Source: Variovorax sp. (GTDB taxonomy: Bacteria > Pseudomonadota > Gammaproteobacteria > Burkholderiales > Burkholderiaceae_C). From it: DNA of 64,000 nucleotides. The notes beneath the pieces were generated by a model. That model saw nothing but the letters and a program-made list of their open reading frames with translations. It did no database searches and was not told the origin of the DNA. A program made the translations under genes and the position numbers. The stretch is from positions 1 to 64,000 of the forward strand of contig JAGIBP010000001.1 of assembly GCA_017744285.1 (NCBI GenBank), written 5' to 3'. Positions 1 through 10,405 of this stretch are shown one piece after another (the stretch's first letter is position 1; every line of letters begins with the position of its first letter).

Positions 1-1184
<1,184 letters not shown>

Positions 1185-1424
1185 GCTCGGTCACCCCTGT
1201 TGAAGATGACGCGGAGGGCTGTGCGCCCCGGCCTGCGAAGGGGGGCCCGACCAGCGTTCCAGCGCCACGGCGTTCCAGCGGCCGCCGGGATGCCAATTTG
1301 GCACTATCACGCATGCCCGCGCGCCGCGCAACGGGGCCAGCTCTGCCATGGCGACGCGGTGTAGGAATCGACTGACGCGGCAGAACCGCACGAGCGCGTG
1401 CCGCGTCCGGGCACAATGGCGCCC

Positions 1425-1667
1425 ATGATGACGGAGCCCGCCCAACTCTCAGACGAGGATCTTCTCGAACGCGCGCACCAGCTGCGCCTCCTGGCCTTGC
1501 GCGGCCATGTCGATGCGCGCGGACCCGCCCACTCGCACGAGCGCGAGGTACGACGCCGCTTCGGCAGCGCGACAACGCTGCGCGCGGCGCTCGAACCCGC
1601 GCCGCGCCCGCGCCGGTTCCAGCGCCTGTGGTCGCTGTTCAGCGGGCGTCGCGACTCGGTGAACTGA
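1425..1667 (+). CDS. Small conserved hypothetical protein (80 aa)
   Basis: Short basic protein with an N-terminal helix (LSDEDLLERAHQLRLLALRG), then RGPAHSHEREVRRRFG and a proline/arginine-rich tail. I recall similar short proteins in Comamonadaceae but know of no function. Starts are possible at 1416, 1425 and 1428; the CACAAT hexamer just upstream may be a -10 element, which favours the later ones. No domain is recognised. It ends about 20 bp from the converging DUF3297 gene. Confidence 0.55.
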   Translation: MMTEPAQLSDEDLLERAHQLRLLALRGHVDARGPAHSHEREVRRRFGSATTLRAALEPAPRPRRFQRLWSLFSGRRDSVN

Positions 1668-1687
1668 GGGTCCGCCTCCCGGGCGGG

Positions 1688-1936
1688 TCAGCGGTAGAAG
1701 ACCTCGACCCGGCCCTTGAGCTTGATCAGCAGCGGCTGGCCCTTGCGGTCGAGCGCGCGGCCCGCGGGCACCTTGATCCAGCCTTCGCTGATGCAGTATT
1801 CCTCGACGTCGTTGCGGTCCTTGCCGTTGAAGCGCACGCCGATGTCGTGCTCGAACACGGCGGCGACATGGTGCGGACTGCGAGGATCCACCGAAAGATG
1901 GTCGGGAAGCGGCGGGACGTGTGAGGTTTCTGTCAT
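1688..1936 (-). CDS. DUF3297 family protein
   Basis: This 82-residue protein is nearly all one domain. It contains PPLPDHLSVDPRSPHH, FEHDIGVRFNG and VEEYCISEGWIKVPAG, which are hallmarks of the DUF3297 family of proteobacteria. It is soluble, with no signal peptide or metal motif. The family has no assigned biochemical role. It lies alone between a converging small gene and the codirectional hydrolase gene, 39 bp away, so it may be transcribed from the hydrolase side. Confidence 0.85.
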   Translation of the reverse strand: MTETSHVPPLPDHLSVDPRSPHHVAAVFEHDIGVRFNGKDRNDVEEYCISEGWIKVPAGRALDRKGQPLLIKLKGRVEVFYR

Positions 1937-1975
1937 GCCGTGTATTGGACCGCAAATTGCGCGGCCTTCCGCCGC

Positions 1976-2746
1976 TCAGGCGCGCGCCGCGCCTTCGAAC
2001 GACGCGATCCAGGACCACACCCGCTCCGGCGCCTCGACCATGACGTTGTGGCCGAAGGGCCCGAGGTCCGACGCGCCGGCATCGAGCGTGCGCGTCTGCG
2101 CCATCGTGACCAGCGCATCGCCGGCGCCGCGGCCCAGGTGCACCGGGCAGCGCGCCAGCGTCATCAGCTCGTCGAGCGGCGGCTTGCCGACGGCGTTGGC
2201 GCGCGGGTCCATCGCGAGCCGCCAGCCCTCGCCGTCATGCACCACGCCGCGCCGGACGGCGGCGCAGCCGGGGGTGGCGATGCCGGCCAGGCCCGAGACC
2301 TTCAGGTAGCGGTCCCACGCCTCTTCCGGCGTCGCGAACCGCCGCGCCGGCTGCGCGGCCAGCGCTTCCATGCGGCGCAGTTCTTCGTCGCTCCACGCGA
2401 CCTTGATGCCGGCACCGAACACGCGATGCGGCAGGAGTCCGAACCAGCCCGAGGCCAGCGCCAGCCCGATCACGCCGCCGAACGAATGCCCCAGCACCAC
2501 CAGCCGGCCCGCGGGCGCGATGTGCGGGAGCACGACACGCGCGACGGCCGCCGCGCACTGGCCGATGGCATAGGACGGCTCGCGATCCGCTTCGCCGTGC
2601 CCCGGCAGGTCGAGCGCCAGCCAGCGGCCGCGCCAATGCGCCGGCGCCTGCGCACACATCGGCGACCACACCCCCGCCGTCGCGCCGAGCCCATGCAGCA
2701 TGAGCAGCAGATCGGCGCCGTCGCCGCCTTGTTCGATGGAGGTCAT
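1976..2746 (-). CDS. Alpha/beta-fold hydrolase
   Basis: Predicted 256-residue alpha/beta hydrolase. It shows the oxyanion-hole HGLGA segment near the N-terminus, a nucleophile elbow GHSFGG, an acid-loop aspartate and a late histidine (GPFGHNVMVEAPERV), so the Ser-Asp-His triad looks intact. No signal peptide is seen, so it should be cytoplasmic. Substrate is unknown; esters, lactones or ring-cleavage products are typical of the family. The ATG at 2746 was chosen because AGGAAGG precedes it; a longer open frame upstream has no ribosome site and unusual composition. Confidence 0.8.
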   Translation of the reverse strand: MTSIEQGGDGADLLLMLHGLGATAGVWSPMCAQAPAHWRGRWLALDLPGHGEADREPSYAIGQCAAAVARVVLPHIAPAGRLVVLGHSFGGVIGLALASGWFGLLPHRVFGAGIKVAWSDEELRRMEALAAQPARRFATPEEAWDRYLKVSGLAGIATPGCAAVRRGVVHDGEGWRLAMDPRANAVGKPPLDELMTLARCPVHLGRGAGDALVTMAQTRTLDAGASDLGPFGHNVMVEAPERVWSWIASFEGAARA

Positions 2747-2872
2747 TGCGCAGCCTTCCTCTGACGATGAAGCGCGCGAGATTACCCGACGCACGCCGCT
2801 GCATCGCGGGCGCGCGCCCGTGACGCCCGCCGGGGCCACGGGCGACGACCGCCGCTTGCGGAGCCGCTTCGC

Positions 2873-5284
2873 TCAGAAGCGGTCCGCCTTGCCCATGGCC
2901 GGGTCGCTCACCGAGTGGCGCCCCGTTTCCACGCGGCCCGCGAAGCGGCGCAGGAACCCCGGGTCGGCATCGCAGGTCACGATGAAGTCGTACCACTGGC
3001 CCGCGTCGTCGAGGCTCCAGCGGATGCGGGCATCGTCGCCGCCCTTGGCGCGCACGCTCCACGAGCCATCGCCGTTGACGGCCAGCGCGGCATTGCCGTC
3101 GCGATGGTCGTCATGGTCCTGGTTGCCCTTGCCGCTGCCCTGGCCGTTGTGCTTGCCGTTGTCGTGGTGGTCGTCCTTGCCGGCGGGGCCGAGGCCTTCG
3201 GGGCGCGGATAGGCACCGTTCGAACGCACCGTGAAGACGCATTCGCGCTTGCCCTCGTTGCGCACCACCAGGTGAAGGTCGCCACGATGGCGGTCGTAGC
3301 CGACGCGGATCTCCGGCAGCGCCACGCCGTTGGCGCGCAGCTTGTTCAGGTCGCCCTTGAAATGCCGGTGGAAGCCATTCGGGCCGAGCACCCACAGGTC
3401 GTAGAGGCCCGCGTTGTCGGTCATGGCGGCCCACTGGTCGACGAACTGCTTGCCCGGTTCGACCACGTAGCGGCGCGGCAGGCGGTCCGCGAGGTGCAGC
3501 TTGTCGTAGACGTGGAACACCGCGGCGGCACGGCCGGTGTTCGCGAACTGCAGCTGCACGCGGCCGTTGAGCAGGTCGGCCTGCGCGCTGGCGTGCAGTT
3601 CGTAGGGCAGCGCGCGCGAGGGGCGCACGCCCGTGGCCTGTACCGGCAGGGCCAGGTCGGTCGTGGGGTTGATCTTGGGCAGCGCCTGCTGCGCGAGCGT
3701 CAGCGCGTCGGCTTCGCCTTTGGTCTTGCGCCCGGCCAGCGTGGGCAGCGGCTCGTCGTTGGGGCGCTCGAAGTTGAAGGCGCTGGTCAGGTCGCCGCAC
3801 ACCGCGCGGCGGTAGGCGCTGATCTGCGGCTCGGCCACGCCGAAGACCTTCTCGAGGAAGAGCAGCGTCGAGGTGTGGTCGCAGACCTGCGAGTTGACCC
3901 AGCCGCCGCGGCTCCAGGGCGACACCACCCACAGCGGCACGCGCGGGCCGGGGCCGTAGGGCCGGCCGTCGGCCGCGGGCTGGCTCGTGGTGGCGGGGGC
4001 GTAGTTGTGGTACTCCACCGCCATGTCGGTCTCGGCCATCGTGCTGCCGCCGGCCAGCGTGCCGTCCGCATTGCGCGACGGCACGGCGGGCGACGGCAGG
4101 TGGTCGAAGAAGCCGTCGTTCTCGTCGAAGTTGATCAGGAGCACCGTCTTGCTCCACACCTCGGGGTTGGAAGTCAGCGCGTCCAGCACCTGCTGCACGT
4201 ACCAGCCGCCCTTCGCGGGGCTCGACGGGCCGGGATGCTCGCTGTAGGCCGAGGGCGCGATGATCCACGACACGGCGGGCAGCGTGCCCTTCTGCACGTC
4301 GTCGCGGAAGGTTTCGAGAAAACCGTAGGGCATCGTGTTGCCGAAGCCCTTGGCGAGCGGGCTCAGCGCATCGTCCACCACCGGGTCGTAGAACGGGCCG
4401 GCGGCAGTCACCGGCTGCGTGATGTCGGTCGAGGCCACGTAGACCGGGCGGCGCGCCACGGGCATCTGCTCGATCGCGGCACGCCAGTGGCGAAAGCCCA
4501 TCATCTCGTTGCAGCCGTAGTTGTCGATCAGGCTCTGATAGACCTTCCACTTCACGCCGGCCTTCTCGAGGCGATCGGCGTAGGTGGTCCAGGTCCAGCC
4601 TTGCGTGGACGGGCCGATGTCGTTGCCGCCGTTGAACTGGTTGTTCAGCGCCGCGATGTTCACGCGGGTGCCGTCGACCGGGCTCACGCCGTTGGGGCCG
4701 TTGGTGCCGCTCCAGTAGAAGAGGCGGTTGGCGATCGTGCCGGTGTGCATGCCGCAGTGGTAGTGGTCGCACAGCGTGAAGGCATCGGCCAGTGCGCGCT
4801 GGAACGGCACTTCGGCACTTTCGTAGTACCCGAGCGAGAGCAGGTTCTTCGCGTCGGGCCACTTGTCCATGCGGCCATGGTCCCACGCCGCCTGCGAGTC
4901 CGCCCAGGTGTGCGGCGTGCTGCCCGCGCGCTGCGCGTTGCCCTTGGCGCCATCGAGGTGATAGGGCACGTAGGTCGCCGGGGGCGTGACCTTGGTGTAG
5001 CTCTGATAGAAGACGTTCTTGCCGTTGGCGGTCGGCACCGCGAATCGGTCGCCGAAGCCGCGCACGCCCTTGAAGGTGCCGAAGTAGCTGTCGAACGAGC
5101 GGTTTTCCTGCATCAGCAGCACGACGTGCTTGACGTCCTTGACGGTACCGGTGTCGCGGTGCGCGGGAATCGCGAGCGCGCGGCGGATGCTGGGCGGGAA
5201 GGCGGCCAGCGTCGCGGCGGCGATGCCGGTGGTGGCGGTGCTCTGGAGGAACTTCCGGCGCGAGTTGGGTGTGTTGGAGTTCAT
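2873..5284 (-). CDS. Phosphocholine-specific phospholipase C, Tat-exported
   Basis: An 803-residue exported phosphoesterase of the bacterial phospholipase C/acid phosphatase family, expected to hydrolyse phosphatidylcholine or sphingomyelin to phosphocholine. The N-terminus has a twin-arginine signal (SRRKFLQ, then a hydrophobic stretch). VVLLMQENRSFDSYFG is the metal/nucleophile region and NFDENDGFFDHLPSP a second metal site. Two C-terminal DUF756-like domains follow. Between them, around residues 700-730, is a His/Asp/Asn/Gly-rich insert (KDDHHDNGKHNGQG and similar). The ATG at 5284 places the Tat motif at residue 9. No pho box was identified upstream. Confidence 0.9.
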   Translation of the reverse strand: MNSNTPNSRRKFLQSTATTGIAAATLAAFPPSIRRALAIPAHRDTGTVKDVKHVVLLMQENRSFDSYFGTFKGVRGFGDRFAVPTANGKNVFYQSYTKVTPPATYVPYHLDGAKGNAQRAGSTPHTWADSQAAWDHGRMDKWPDAKNLLSLGYYESAEVPFQRALADAFTLCDHYHCGMHTGTIANRLFYWSGTNGPNGVSPVDGTRVNIAALNNQFNGGNDIGPSTQGWTWTTYADRLEKAGVKWKVYQSLIDNYGCNEMMGFRHWRAAIEQMPVARRPVYVASTDITQPVTAAGPFYDPVVDDALSPLAKGFGNTMPYGFLETFRDDVQKGTLPAVSWIIAPSAYSEHPGPSSPAKGGWYVQQVLDALTSNPEVWSKTVLLINFDENDGFFDHLPSPAVPSRNADGTLAGGSTMAETDMAVEYHNYAPATTSQPAADGRPYGPGPRVPLWVVSPWSRGGWVNSQVCDHTSTLLFLEKVFGVAEPQISAYRRAVCGDLTSAFNFERPNDEPLPTLAGRKTKGEADALTLAQQALPKINPTTDLALPVQATGVRPSRALPYELHASAQADLLNGRVQLQFANTGRAAAVFHVYDKLHLADRLPRRYVVEPGKQFVDQWAAMTDNAGLYDLWVLGPNGFHRHFKGDLNKLRANGVALPEIRVGYDRHRGDLHLVVRNEGKRECVFTVRSNGAYPRPEGLGPAGKDDHHDNGKHNGQGSGKGNQDHDDHRDGNAALAVNGDGSWSVRAKGGDDARIRWSLDDAGQWYDFIVTCDADPGFLRRFAGRVETGRHSVSDPAMGKADRF

Positions 5285-5397
5285 GTGGCTGTACGCGTGG
5301 AGGGTGATGGATGTGCGCAACGCACGCGGGGGTGAAGCGCGGCGCAAGGCTAGACATCGAACATGTCATCGCCATGACCGGGGGCGGGGGGGATTTC

Positions 5398-5426
5398 TTG
5401 ACAAGCTTCCCCCGCTTGCCTCTAAT
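5398..5426 (+). promoter_or_regulatory. Sigma-70-type promoter of the nap-ccm operon
   Basis: TTGACA at 5398-5403 is a perfect -35 box, followed by 17 bp and TCTAAT as the -10 box. The expected start point near 5433 leaves a leader of about 40 nt before napE. No Fnr or NarL box is evident in the adjoining bases. Confidence 0.6.
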
Positions 5427-5473
5427 TTGCCTCGTACTGCTCTGCAGTGGCAGGGTCCGATCCAGGAATCGCC

Positions 5474-5647
5474 ATGACCACGATGGACACCAAGGATGCG
5501 GTCGATCCGCAACGCAAGAAGGAGGAGATCCGCAGCTTTCTCTTCCTTACGGCCGTCATGGTTCCCGTGCTGTCCGTCATCGTCGTCGGCGGCTACGGAT
5601 TCATCGTCTGGATGGCCCAGCTCGTGAGCGGTCCGCCCACGCACTAA
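5474..5647 (+). CDS. napE: NapE, small membrane protein of periplasmic nitrate reductase
   Basis: A 57-residue protein with a charged N-terminus (DPQRKKEEIRSF) and one long transmembrane helix (LFLTAVMVPVLSVIVVGGYGF, shown here only in part by its ends), ending SGPPTH. This matches NapE, a membrane component of unknown exact role found first in many nap operons. The ATG at 5474 is used rather than an earlier in-frame one because NapE proteins begin just before the charged segment. It opens the operon, 48 bp after the promoter. Confidence 0.85.
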   Translation: MTTMDTKDAVDPQRKKEEIRSFLFLTAVMVPVLSVIVVGGYGFIVWMAQLVSGPPTH

Positions 5648-5733
5648 CGGCGGTGTGCAGGCGCGATCGAACGTCCGGCGAGCATCCAGCAGCTCACCGG
5701 CCGGCACACATGAATTCAACCCGGAGGTCTTCG

Positions 5734-6069
5734 ATGGCCCTGGCCAAGCGCTTCATCTCGATCGAGCCCGACGACAGCCCCGATGAATGGCACATCGCGG
5801 GCGTCGTCGTGCATGCCCTTCCCAGCCGCCTTGCCGACGTGCGCGCGGCGATCGACGCCATGGCTGGCGCCGAGATCTACGCGGCCAATGACGCGGGCAA
5901 GCTCGTGGTCACGCTCGAGGCGCCCAGCGCGCGTGCGATCGCGGCCCACCTGACCTGCCTGCACCAGCTCGAGGGCGTGCAGTCCGCCGCACTCGTCTAC
6001 CAGCACCACGAGGACGCAGCCGCCATGGCCGAGGAGATCCACGATGACGACGCGCCGGGACTTCATTAA
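5734..6069 (+). CDS. napD: NapD, chaperone for NapA Tat signal
   Basis: A 111-residue cytoplasmic chaperone that binds the twin-arginine signal of NapA and delays export until the molybdenum cofactor is inserted. The sequence [27 protein letters not shown] is the typical NapD ferredoxin-like fold start. The ATG at 5734 follows GGAGG by 6 nt; an ATG at 5710 lacks one. Its 3' end overlaps napA by 26 bp, implying coupled translation, which suits a chaperone and its client. The acidic, His-containing tail is not critical in the family. Confidence 0.88.
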   Translation: MALAKRFISIEPDDSPDEWHIAGVVVHALPSRLADVRAAIDAMAGAEIYAANDAGKLVVTLEAPSARAIAAHLTCLHQLEGVQSAALVYQHHEDAAAMAEEIHDDDAPGLH

Positions 6070-8536
6070 GCGCACCGCCGCGGCCGCGACGGCCTCGGTG
6101 GCCGGTGTCACGCTGCCCGCGGACGCCGCCAACTTCGTGACCGACGGCGACATGACCCGGTTGAAGTGGTCGAAGGCGCCCTGCCGCTTCTGCGGCACCG
6201 GCTGCGGCGTGACGGTGGCGGTCAAGGACAACAAGGTGGTCGCCACGCAGGGCGACCCGCAGGCCGAGGTGAACAAGGGCCTCAACTGCGTCAAGGGCTA
6301 CTTCCTGTCGAAGATCATGTACGGCGGCGACCGGCTGACCCAGCCGCTCATGCGCCAGAAGAACGGCAAGTACGACAAGAACGGCGACTTCAAGCCCGTG
6401 ACCTGGGACCAGGCCTTCGCGCTGATGGAACAGCAATGGAAGCGCGTGCTCAAGGAGAAGGGTCCGACCGGCGTCGGCATGTTCGGCTCGGGCCAGTGGA
6501 CCGTGTGGGAAGGCTATGCGGCCTCCAAGCTCTACAAGGCGGGCTTCCGCTCCAACAACATCGACCCCAACGCGCGCCACTGCATGGCCTCGGCCGTGAC
6601 CGGTTTCATGCGCACCTTCGGCATGGACGAGCCGATGGGCTGCTACGACGACTTCGAGGCCGCCGACGCCTTCGTGCTGTGGGGCTCGAACATGGCGGAG
6701 ATGCACCCGATCCTGTGGACCCGCGTGACCGACCGGCGCCTGAGCGCGCCGAAGACGAGGGTGGCGGTGCTGTCGACCTTCACGCACCGCTCGTTCGACC
6801 TCGCGGACCTGCCGATCATCTTCAAGCCGCAGACCGACCTGGCGATCATGAACTACATCGCCAACTACCTGATCCGCAACAACAAGGTCAACCAGGACTT
6901 CGTCTCGAAGCACACCGTGTTCAAGCAGGGCGTGACCGACATCGGCTACGGCCTGCGCCCCGAGCACCCGCTGCAGAAGGCGGCCAAGAATGCGGGCGAC
7001 CCCAATGCCGCATCGCCGATCACCTTCGAGGAGTTCGCGAAGTTCGTCTCGAAGTACGACGCGGCCTACGTCACCAAGCTGTCGGGCGTCTCGCGCGAGC
7101 AGCTCGACCGGCTCGCCGAGCTCTACGCCGACCCGAACATCAAGGTGATGTCGCTGTGGACCATGGGCTTCAACCAGCACACGCGCGGCACGTGGGCCAA
7201 CAACATGGTCTACAACCTGCACCTCCTGACGGGGAAGATCGCGACGCCGGGCAACAGCCCCTTCTCCCTCACCGGCCAGCCCTCCGCCTGCGGCACGGCG
7301 CGCGAGGTGGGCACTTTCTCGCACCGGCTGCCGGCCGACCTGCTGGTTGCGAACCCCAAGCACCGCGAGCACGCCGAGCAGATCTGGAAGCTGCCCGCCG
7401 GCACCATTCCCGACAAGCCCGGCTACCACGCGGTGCTGCAGAACCGCATGCTCAAGGACGGCAAGCTCAACGCGTATTGGGTGCAGGTCAACAACAACAT
7501 GCAGGCTGCGGCCAACCTCGTCGAAGAGGGCTATCCGGGCTACCGCAACCCGGACAACTTCGTCGTGGTGTCGGATGTCTACCCGACCGTGACCGCGCTG
7601 GCGGCGGACCTGATCCTGCCGACCGCGATGTGGGTCGAGAAGGAAGGCGCCTATGGCAATGCGGAGCGCCGCACGCAGTTCTGGCATCAGCTGGTCGATG
7701 CCCCCGGCGATGCGCGCTCCGACCTATGGCAGCTCGTGGAGTTCTCCAAGCGCTTCAAGGTCGAGGAGGTGTGGCCGGCGGAGCTCATCGCCAAGCAGCC
7801 GGAGGTCAAGGGCAAGACGCTCTTCGACGTGCTCTACCGCAACGGGCAGGTCGACAAGTTCCCGCTCAAGGACACCGACCCCGACTACAACAACATGGAG
7901 GCCAAGGCCTTCGGCTTCTACATCCAGAAGGGCCTGTTCGAGGAATACGCCAGCTTCGGCCGTGGCCACGGCCACGACCTCGCGCCCTTCGACATGTACC
8001 ACGAGGCGCGCGGCCTGCGCTGGCCGGTGGTCAACGGCCAGGAGACGCGCTGGCGCTACCGCGAAGGCAGCGACCCCTACGTGAAGGCCGGCACCGGCTT
8101 CCAGTTCTACGGCAATCCGGACGGCAAGGCGGTGATCTTCGCCCTGCCGTACGAGCCGCCGGCCGAGTCGCCGGACAAGGAGTATCCGTTCTGGCTCGCG
8201 ACCGGTCGCGTGCTGGAGCACTGGCACTCGGGCTCGATGACGCGGCGCGTGCCCGAGCTCTATCGCGCGGTGCCCAACGCGGTGTGCTTCATGCATGCGG
8301 ACGACGCCAAGAAGCTCGACCTGCGACGCGGCGTGGAGGTCGAGCTGGTGTCGCGGCGCGGCAAGATGCGCACCCGGGTGGAGACCCGCGGGCGCAACAT
8401 GCCGCCGCCGGGCCTGGTGTTCGTGCCATGGTTCGACGCCAGCCAGCTGATCAACAAGGTCACGCTCGACGCCACCTGCCCGATCTCGCTGCAGACGGAC
8501 TTCAAGAAGTGCGCGATCAAGATCGTCAAGGTATGA
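6044..8536 (+). CDS. napA: NapA, catalytic subunit of periplasmic nitrate reductase
   Basis: An 830-residue molybdoenzyme reducing nitrate to nitrite in the periplasm with electrons from NapB. It begins with a Tat signal (TTRRDFIKR). The [4Fe-4S] site is Cys47, Cys50, Cys54 and Cys82 (CRFCGTGC, later NCVKG). Cys180 in NARHCMAS is the molybdenum ligand. Length and motifs match full-size NapA, and no key residue is missing. It is preceded by napD and followed directly by napB, with an ATGA junction. NapF, NapG and NapH are absent, so electrons probably come from quinol through NapC alone. Confidence 0.97.
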   Translation: MTTRRDFIKRTAAAATASVAGVTLPADAANFVTDGDMTRLKWSKAPCRFCGTGCGVTVAVKDNKVVATQGDPQAEVNKGLNCVKGYFLSKIMYGGDRLTQPLMRQKNGKYDKNGDFKPVTWDQAFALMEQQWKRVLKEKGPTGVGMFGSGQWTVWEGYAASKLYKAGFRSNNIDPNARHCMASAVTGFMRTFGMDEPMGCYDDFEAADAFVLWGSNMAEMHPILWTRVTDRRLSAPKTRVAVLSTFTHRSFDLADLPIIFKPQTDLAIMNYIANYLIRNNKVNQDFVSKHTVFKQGVTDIGYGLRPEHPLQKAAKNAGDPNAASPITFEEFAKFVSKYDAAYVTKLSGVSREQLDRLAELYADPNIKVMSLWTMGFNQHTRGTWANNMVYNLHLLTGKIATPGNSPFSLTGQPSACGTAREVGTFSHRLPADLLVANPKHREHAEQIWKLPAGTIPDKPGYHAVLQNRMLKDGKLNAYWVQVNNNMQAAANLVEEGYPGYRNPDNFVVVSDVYPTVTALAADLILPTAMWVEKEGAYGNAERRTQFWHQLVDAPGDARSDLWQLVEFSKRFKVEEVWPAELIAKQPEVKGKTLFDVLYRNGQVDKFPLKDTDPDYNNMEAKAFGFYIQKGLFEEYASFGRGHGHDLAPFDMYHEARGLRWPVVNGQETRWRYREGSDPYVKAGTGFQFYGNPDGKAVIFALPYEPPAESPDKEYPFWLATGRVLEHWHSGSMTRRVPELYRAVPNAVCFMHADDAKKLDLRRGVEVELVSRRGKMRTRVETRGRNMPPPGLVFVPWFDASQLINKVTLDATCPISLQTDFKKCAIKIVKV

Positions 8537-8539
8537 AAA

Positions 8540-8658
8540 CTCTCTCCCCCAGCCTCCGCGCACTTCGTGTCGCTTCCCTACCCCCCTCGCCGGGGGCGCT
8601 CCGGGCGCCCCGGCAAAGCGGGTTCCGCGGGAGCCTTGGCCTTGGCTGCGCCAGTCTC
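8540..8658. repeat. Probable repetitive palindromic element inserted between napA and napB
   Basis: This 120-bp block is not gene-like: it has short GC hairpins (CCGGGCGCCCCGG; CCCCC...GGGGG) and phrases such as CGCGCACTTCGTGTCGCTTCC that I recall as a dispersed intergenic repeat in Variovorax-like genomes. It separates the napA stop from the conserved start of napB and keeps the frame open. No second copy was noticed in this window, so the repeat identity rests on recall. Confidence 0.45.
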
Positions 8659-9141
8659 GTGAGGCACTTGCTTCTGGTTGTCTTGTGCGCTCTGCTCGCC
8701 GCGCCGGTCCATTCGCAGGTGCCGCCCGGCACGCCGGGCCTGGTTGATTCGATGCGCGGTCCGACGCCGATTCCGCAGCAGACCAAGCCGCCGCCGATCT
8801 TCCCGACGGAGAACAAGGACATCCGGCGCACGCGCAACTTCGCGATGCAGCCGCCGACCATCCCGCACACGATCGACGGCTACCAGGTCGACAAGGAGTT
8901 CAACCGCTGCATGTTCTGCCATGCGCGCACTCGCACGCAGGAAACCGGCGCCATTCCCGTCTCCATCACGCACTACCAGGACCGCAACGGCAACATGCTC
9001 GCGGATGTTTCGCCGCGCCGCTACTTCTGCACGCAGTGCCACGTGGCGCAGGCCGAGGCCAAGCCGCTCATCGGCAACAACTTCGTCGACGTCGAACAGC
9101 TCCTCCAGCGCCGCCCCGGCGTGCTGGGCTCGACGAAGTAG
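8659..9141 (+). CDS. napB: NapB, dihaem cytochrome c subunit of nitrate reductase
   Basis: Periplasmic dihaem cytochrome c that passes electrons from NapC to NapA. Two haem sites are seen, CMFCH and CTQCH, with the expected MRGPTPI and HTIDGYQVDKEFN context. The GTG at 8659 gives 160 residues and a normal signal peptide (RHLLLVVLCALLAAPVHSQ). Reading can also begin at the ATG at 8533, which overlaps the napA stop and would add 42 arginine/proline-rich residues from the inserted repeat ahead of the signal peptide. No good ribosome site precedes the GTG, so which start is used is open. Confidence 0.9.
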   Translation: MRHLLLVVLCALLAAPVHSQVPPGTPGLVDSMRGPTPIPQQTKPPPIFPTENKDIRRTRNFAMQPPTIPHTIDGYQVDKEFNRCMFCHARTRTQETGAIPVSITHYQDRNGNMLADVSPRRYFCTQCHVAQAEAKPLIGNNFVDVEQLLQRRPGVLGSTK

Positions 9142-9153
9142 CGCGGGTTCGCC

Positions 9154-9741
9154 ATGCTCGACCTGATCAAGCGCTACTGGGCCACCATCAATCGCCCGAG
9201 CGCGTACTTCAGCCTCGGCTTCCTGACGCTGGGCGGCTTCGTCGCCGGGGTCATCTTCTGGGGCGCGTTCAACACCGCGCTCGAACTGACGAACACCGAG
9301 GCCTTCTGCACCGGCTGCCACGAGATGCGCGACAACGTGTACCCGGAGCTGCAGGCCACCATCCACTACACGAACCGCAGCGGCGTGCGCGCCCGCTGCC
9401 CCGACTGCCACGTGCCGCACCGCTGGACCAGCAAGATTGCGCGCAAGATGCAGGCTTCCAAGGAGGTGTGGGGCAAGATCTTCGGCACCATCAACACGCG
9501 CGAGAAGTTCCTCGAGCACCGGCTGGTGCTGGCCCAGCACGAGTGGGAGCGCATGAAGGCCAACGATTCGCTCGAATGCCGCAACTGCCACGACTACCAG
9601 TCGATGGACTTCACGCGCCAGAGCCAGCGCGCGCAGGCCATGCACTCGACCCTGCTGGCCAGCGGCGAGAAGACCTGCATCGACTGCCACAAGGGCATCG
9701 CGCATCACCTGCCCGACGTGGCCCAGGCGAAGGAACCCTAG
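9154..9741 (+). CDS. napC: NapC, membrane-anchored tetrahaem cytochrome c
   Basis: A 195-residue NapC/NirT-family quinol dehydrogenase. One N-terminal transmembrane helix (about residues 18-42) anchors it, with a periplasmic domain carrying four CXXCH motifs: CTGCH, CPDCH, CRNCH and CIDCH. It oxidises membrane quinol and reduces NapB. It lies 12 bp after napB and just before ccmA, so its four haems are attached by products of the same transcript. Confidence 0.95.
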   Translation: MLDLIKRYWATINRPSAYFSLGFLTLGGFVAGVIFWGAFNTALELTNTEAFCTGCHEMRDNVYPELQATIHYTNRSGVRARCPDCHVPHRWTSKIARKMQASKEVWGKIFGTINTREKFLEHRLVLAQHEWERMKANDSLECRNCHDYQSMDFTRQSQRAQAMHSTLLASGEKTCIDCHKGIAHHLPDVAQAKEP

Positions 9742-9744
9742 GGC

Positions 9745-10401
9745 GTGCCCGGCCGTCACGACGCCAACGACATCGAAGCAGCTGCAGGCCCCTGCCTCGC
9801 CGCCCGGCGGCTCGGCTTGTCGCGCGCGGGGCGGCCGGTGTTCTCGGGCATCGACTTCGCGCTCGCACCTGGCGGGCTGCTGCAGGTCACCGGCGCCAAC
9901 GGCAGCGGCAAATCCAGCCTCCTGCGCGTGCTGAGCGGGCTGCTGCCGCCTTCGGCCGGCGAGCTGTGCTGGCAGGCGCGGCCGGTGCGCGGCGGCGATC
10001 CGGCCTATCTCCAGTCGGTCGCCTACGTGGGGCACGCAGACGGCATCGACCCCGACCTGAGCCCTTTCGAGAACCTGCGGTTCGCGATGCGCGTGGCCGG
10101 CGGCGCGCCGGGCCGCGCCGCGATCGAGCGCGCGATGGCCGACTGGGGCATCGCGCGCGCCACGTCCGCCCCGGTGCGACGGCTTTCGCAGGGCCAGCGG
10201 CGGCGCGTCGCACTCGTGCGCCTCTCGCTGTCGCCGCGCCGACTCTGGCTGCTCGACGAGCCGCTGACCTCGCTCGACGCCGCGGCCGCCGAGTGCTTCC
10301 AGGCCCGGCTCGATGCGCACCTGCATGAAGGCGGCATGGCGGTGGTCGCAACGCACCAGCCGCTGGCGAACCGCGGCCGCCTGCTGCGCCTGGGTGGGTA
10401 G
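9745..10401 (+). CDS. ccmA: CcmA, ATP-binding subunit of the haem exporter
   Basis: A 218-residue ABC ATPase of the CcmABCD complex, which releases holo-CcmE after haem loading in cytochrome c maturation. Walker A is GANGSGKSS, the signature RLSQGQRRR and Walker B LWLLDEP. It starts with GTG, 3 bp after the napC stop, so the nap and ccm genes form one operon. Length is normal for CcmA. Confidence 0.93.
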   Translation: MPGRHDANDIEAAAGPCLAARRLGLSRAGRPVFSGIDFALAPGGLLQVTGANGSGKSSLLRVLSGLLPPSAGELCWQARPVRGGDPAYLQSVAYVGHADGIDPDLSPFENLRFAMRVAGGAPGRAAIERAMADWGIARATSAPVRRLSQGQRRRVALVRLSLSPRRLWLLDEPLTSLDAAAAECFQARLDAHLHEGGMAVVATHQPLANRGRLLRLGG

Positions 10402-10405
10402 CACC

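Noticed and set aside
2915-5335. 806-codon plus-strand open frame
   Set aside because: Antisense to phospholipase C; its translation is Ala/Val/His/Arg-rich with no domain. Long antisense frames are common at this GC content.
5909-7687. Minus-strand frame opposite napA
   Set aside because: napA has all cofactor motifs; the antisense product is arginine/leucine/valine-rich and has no recognisable fold.
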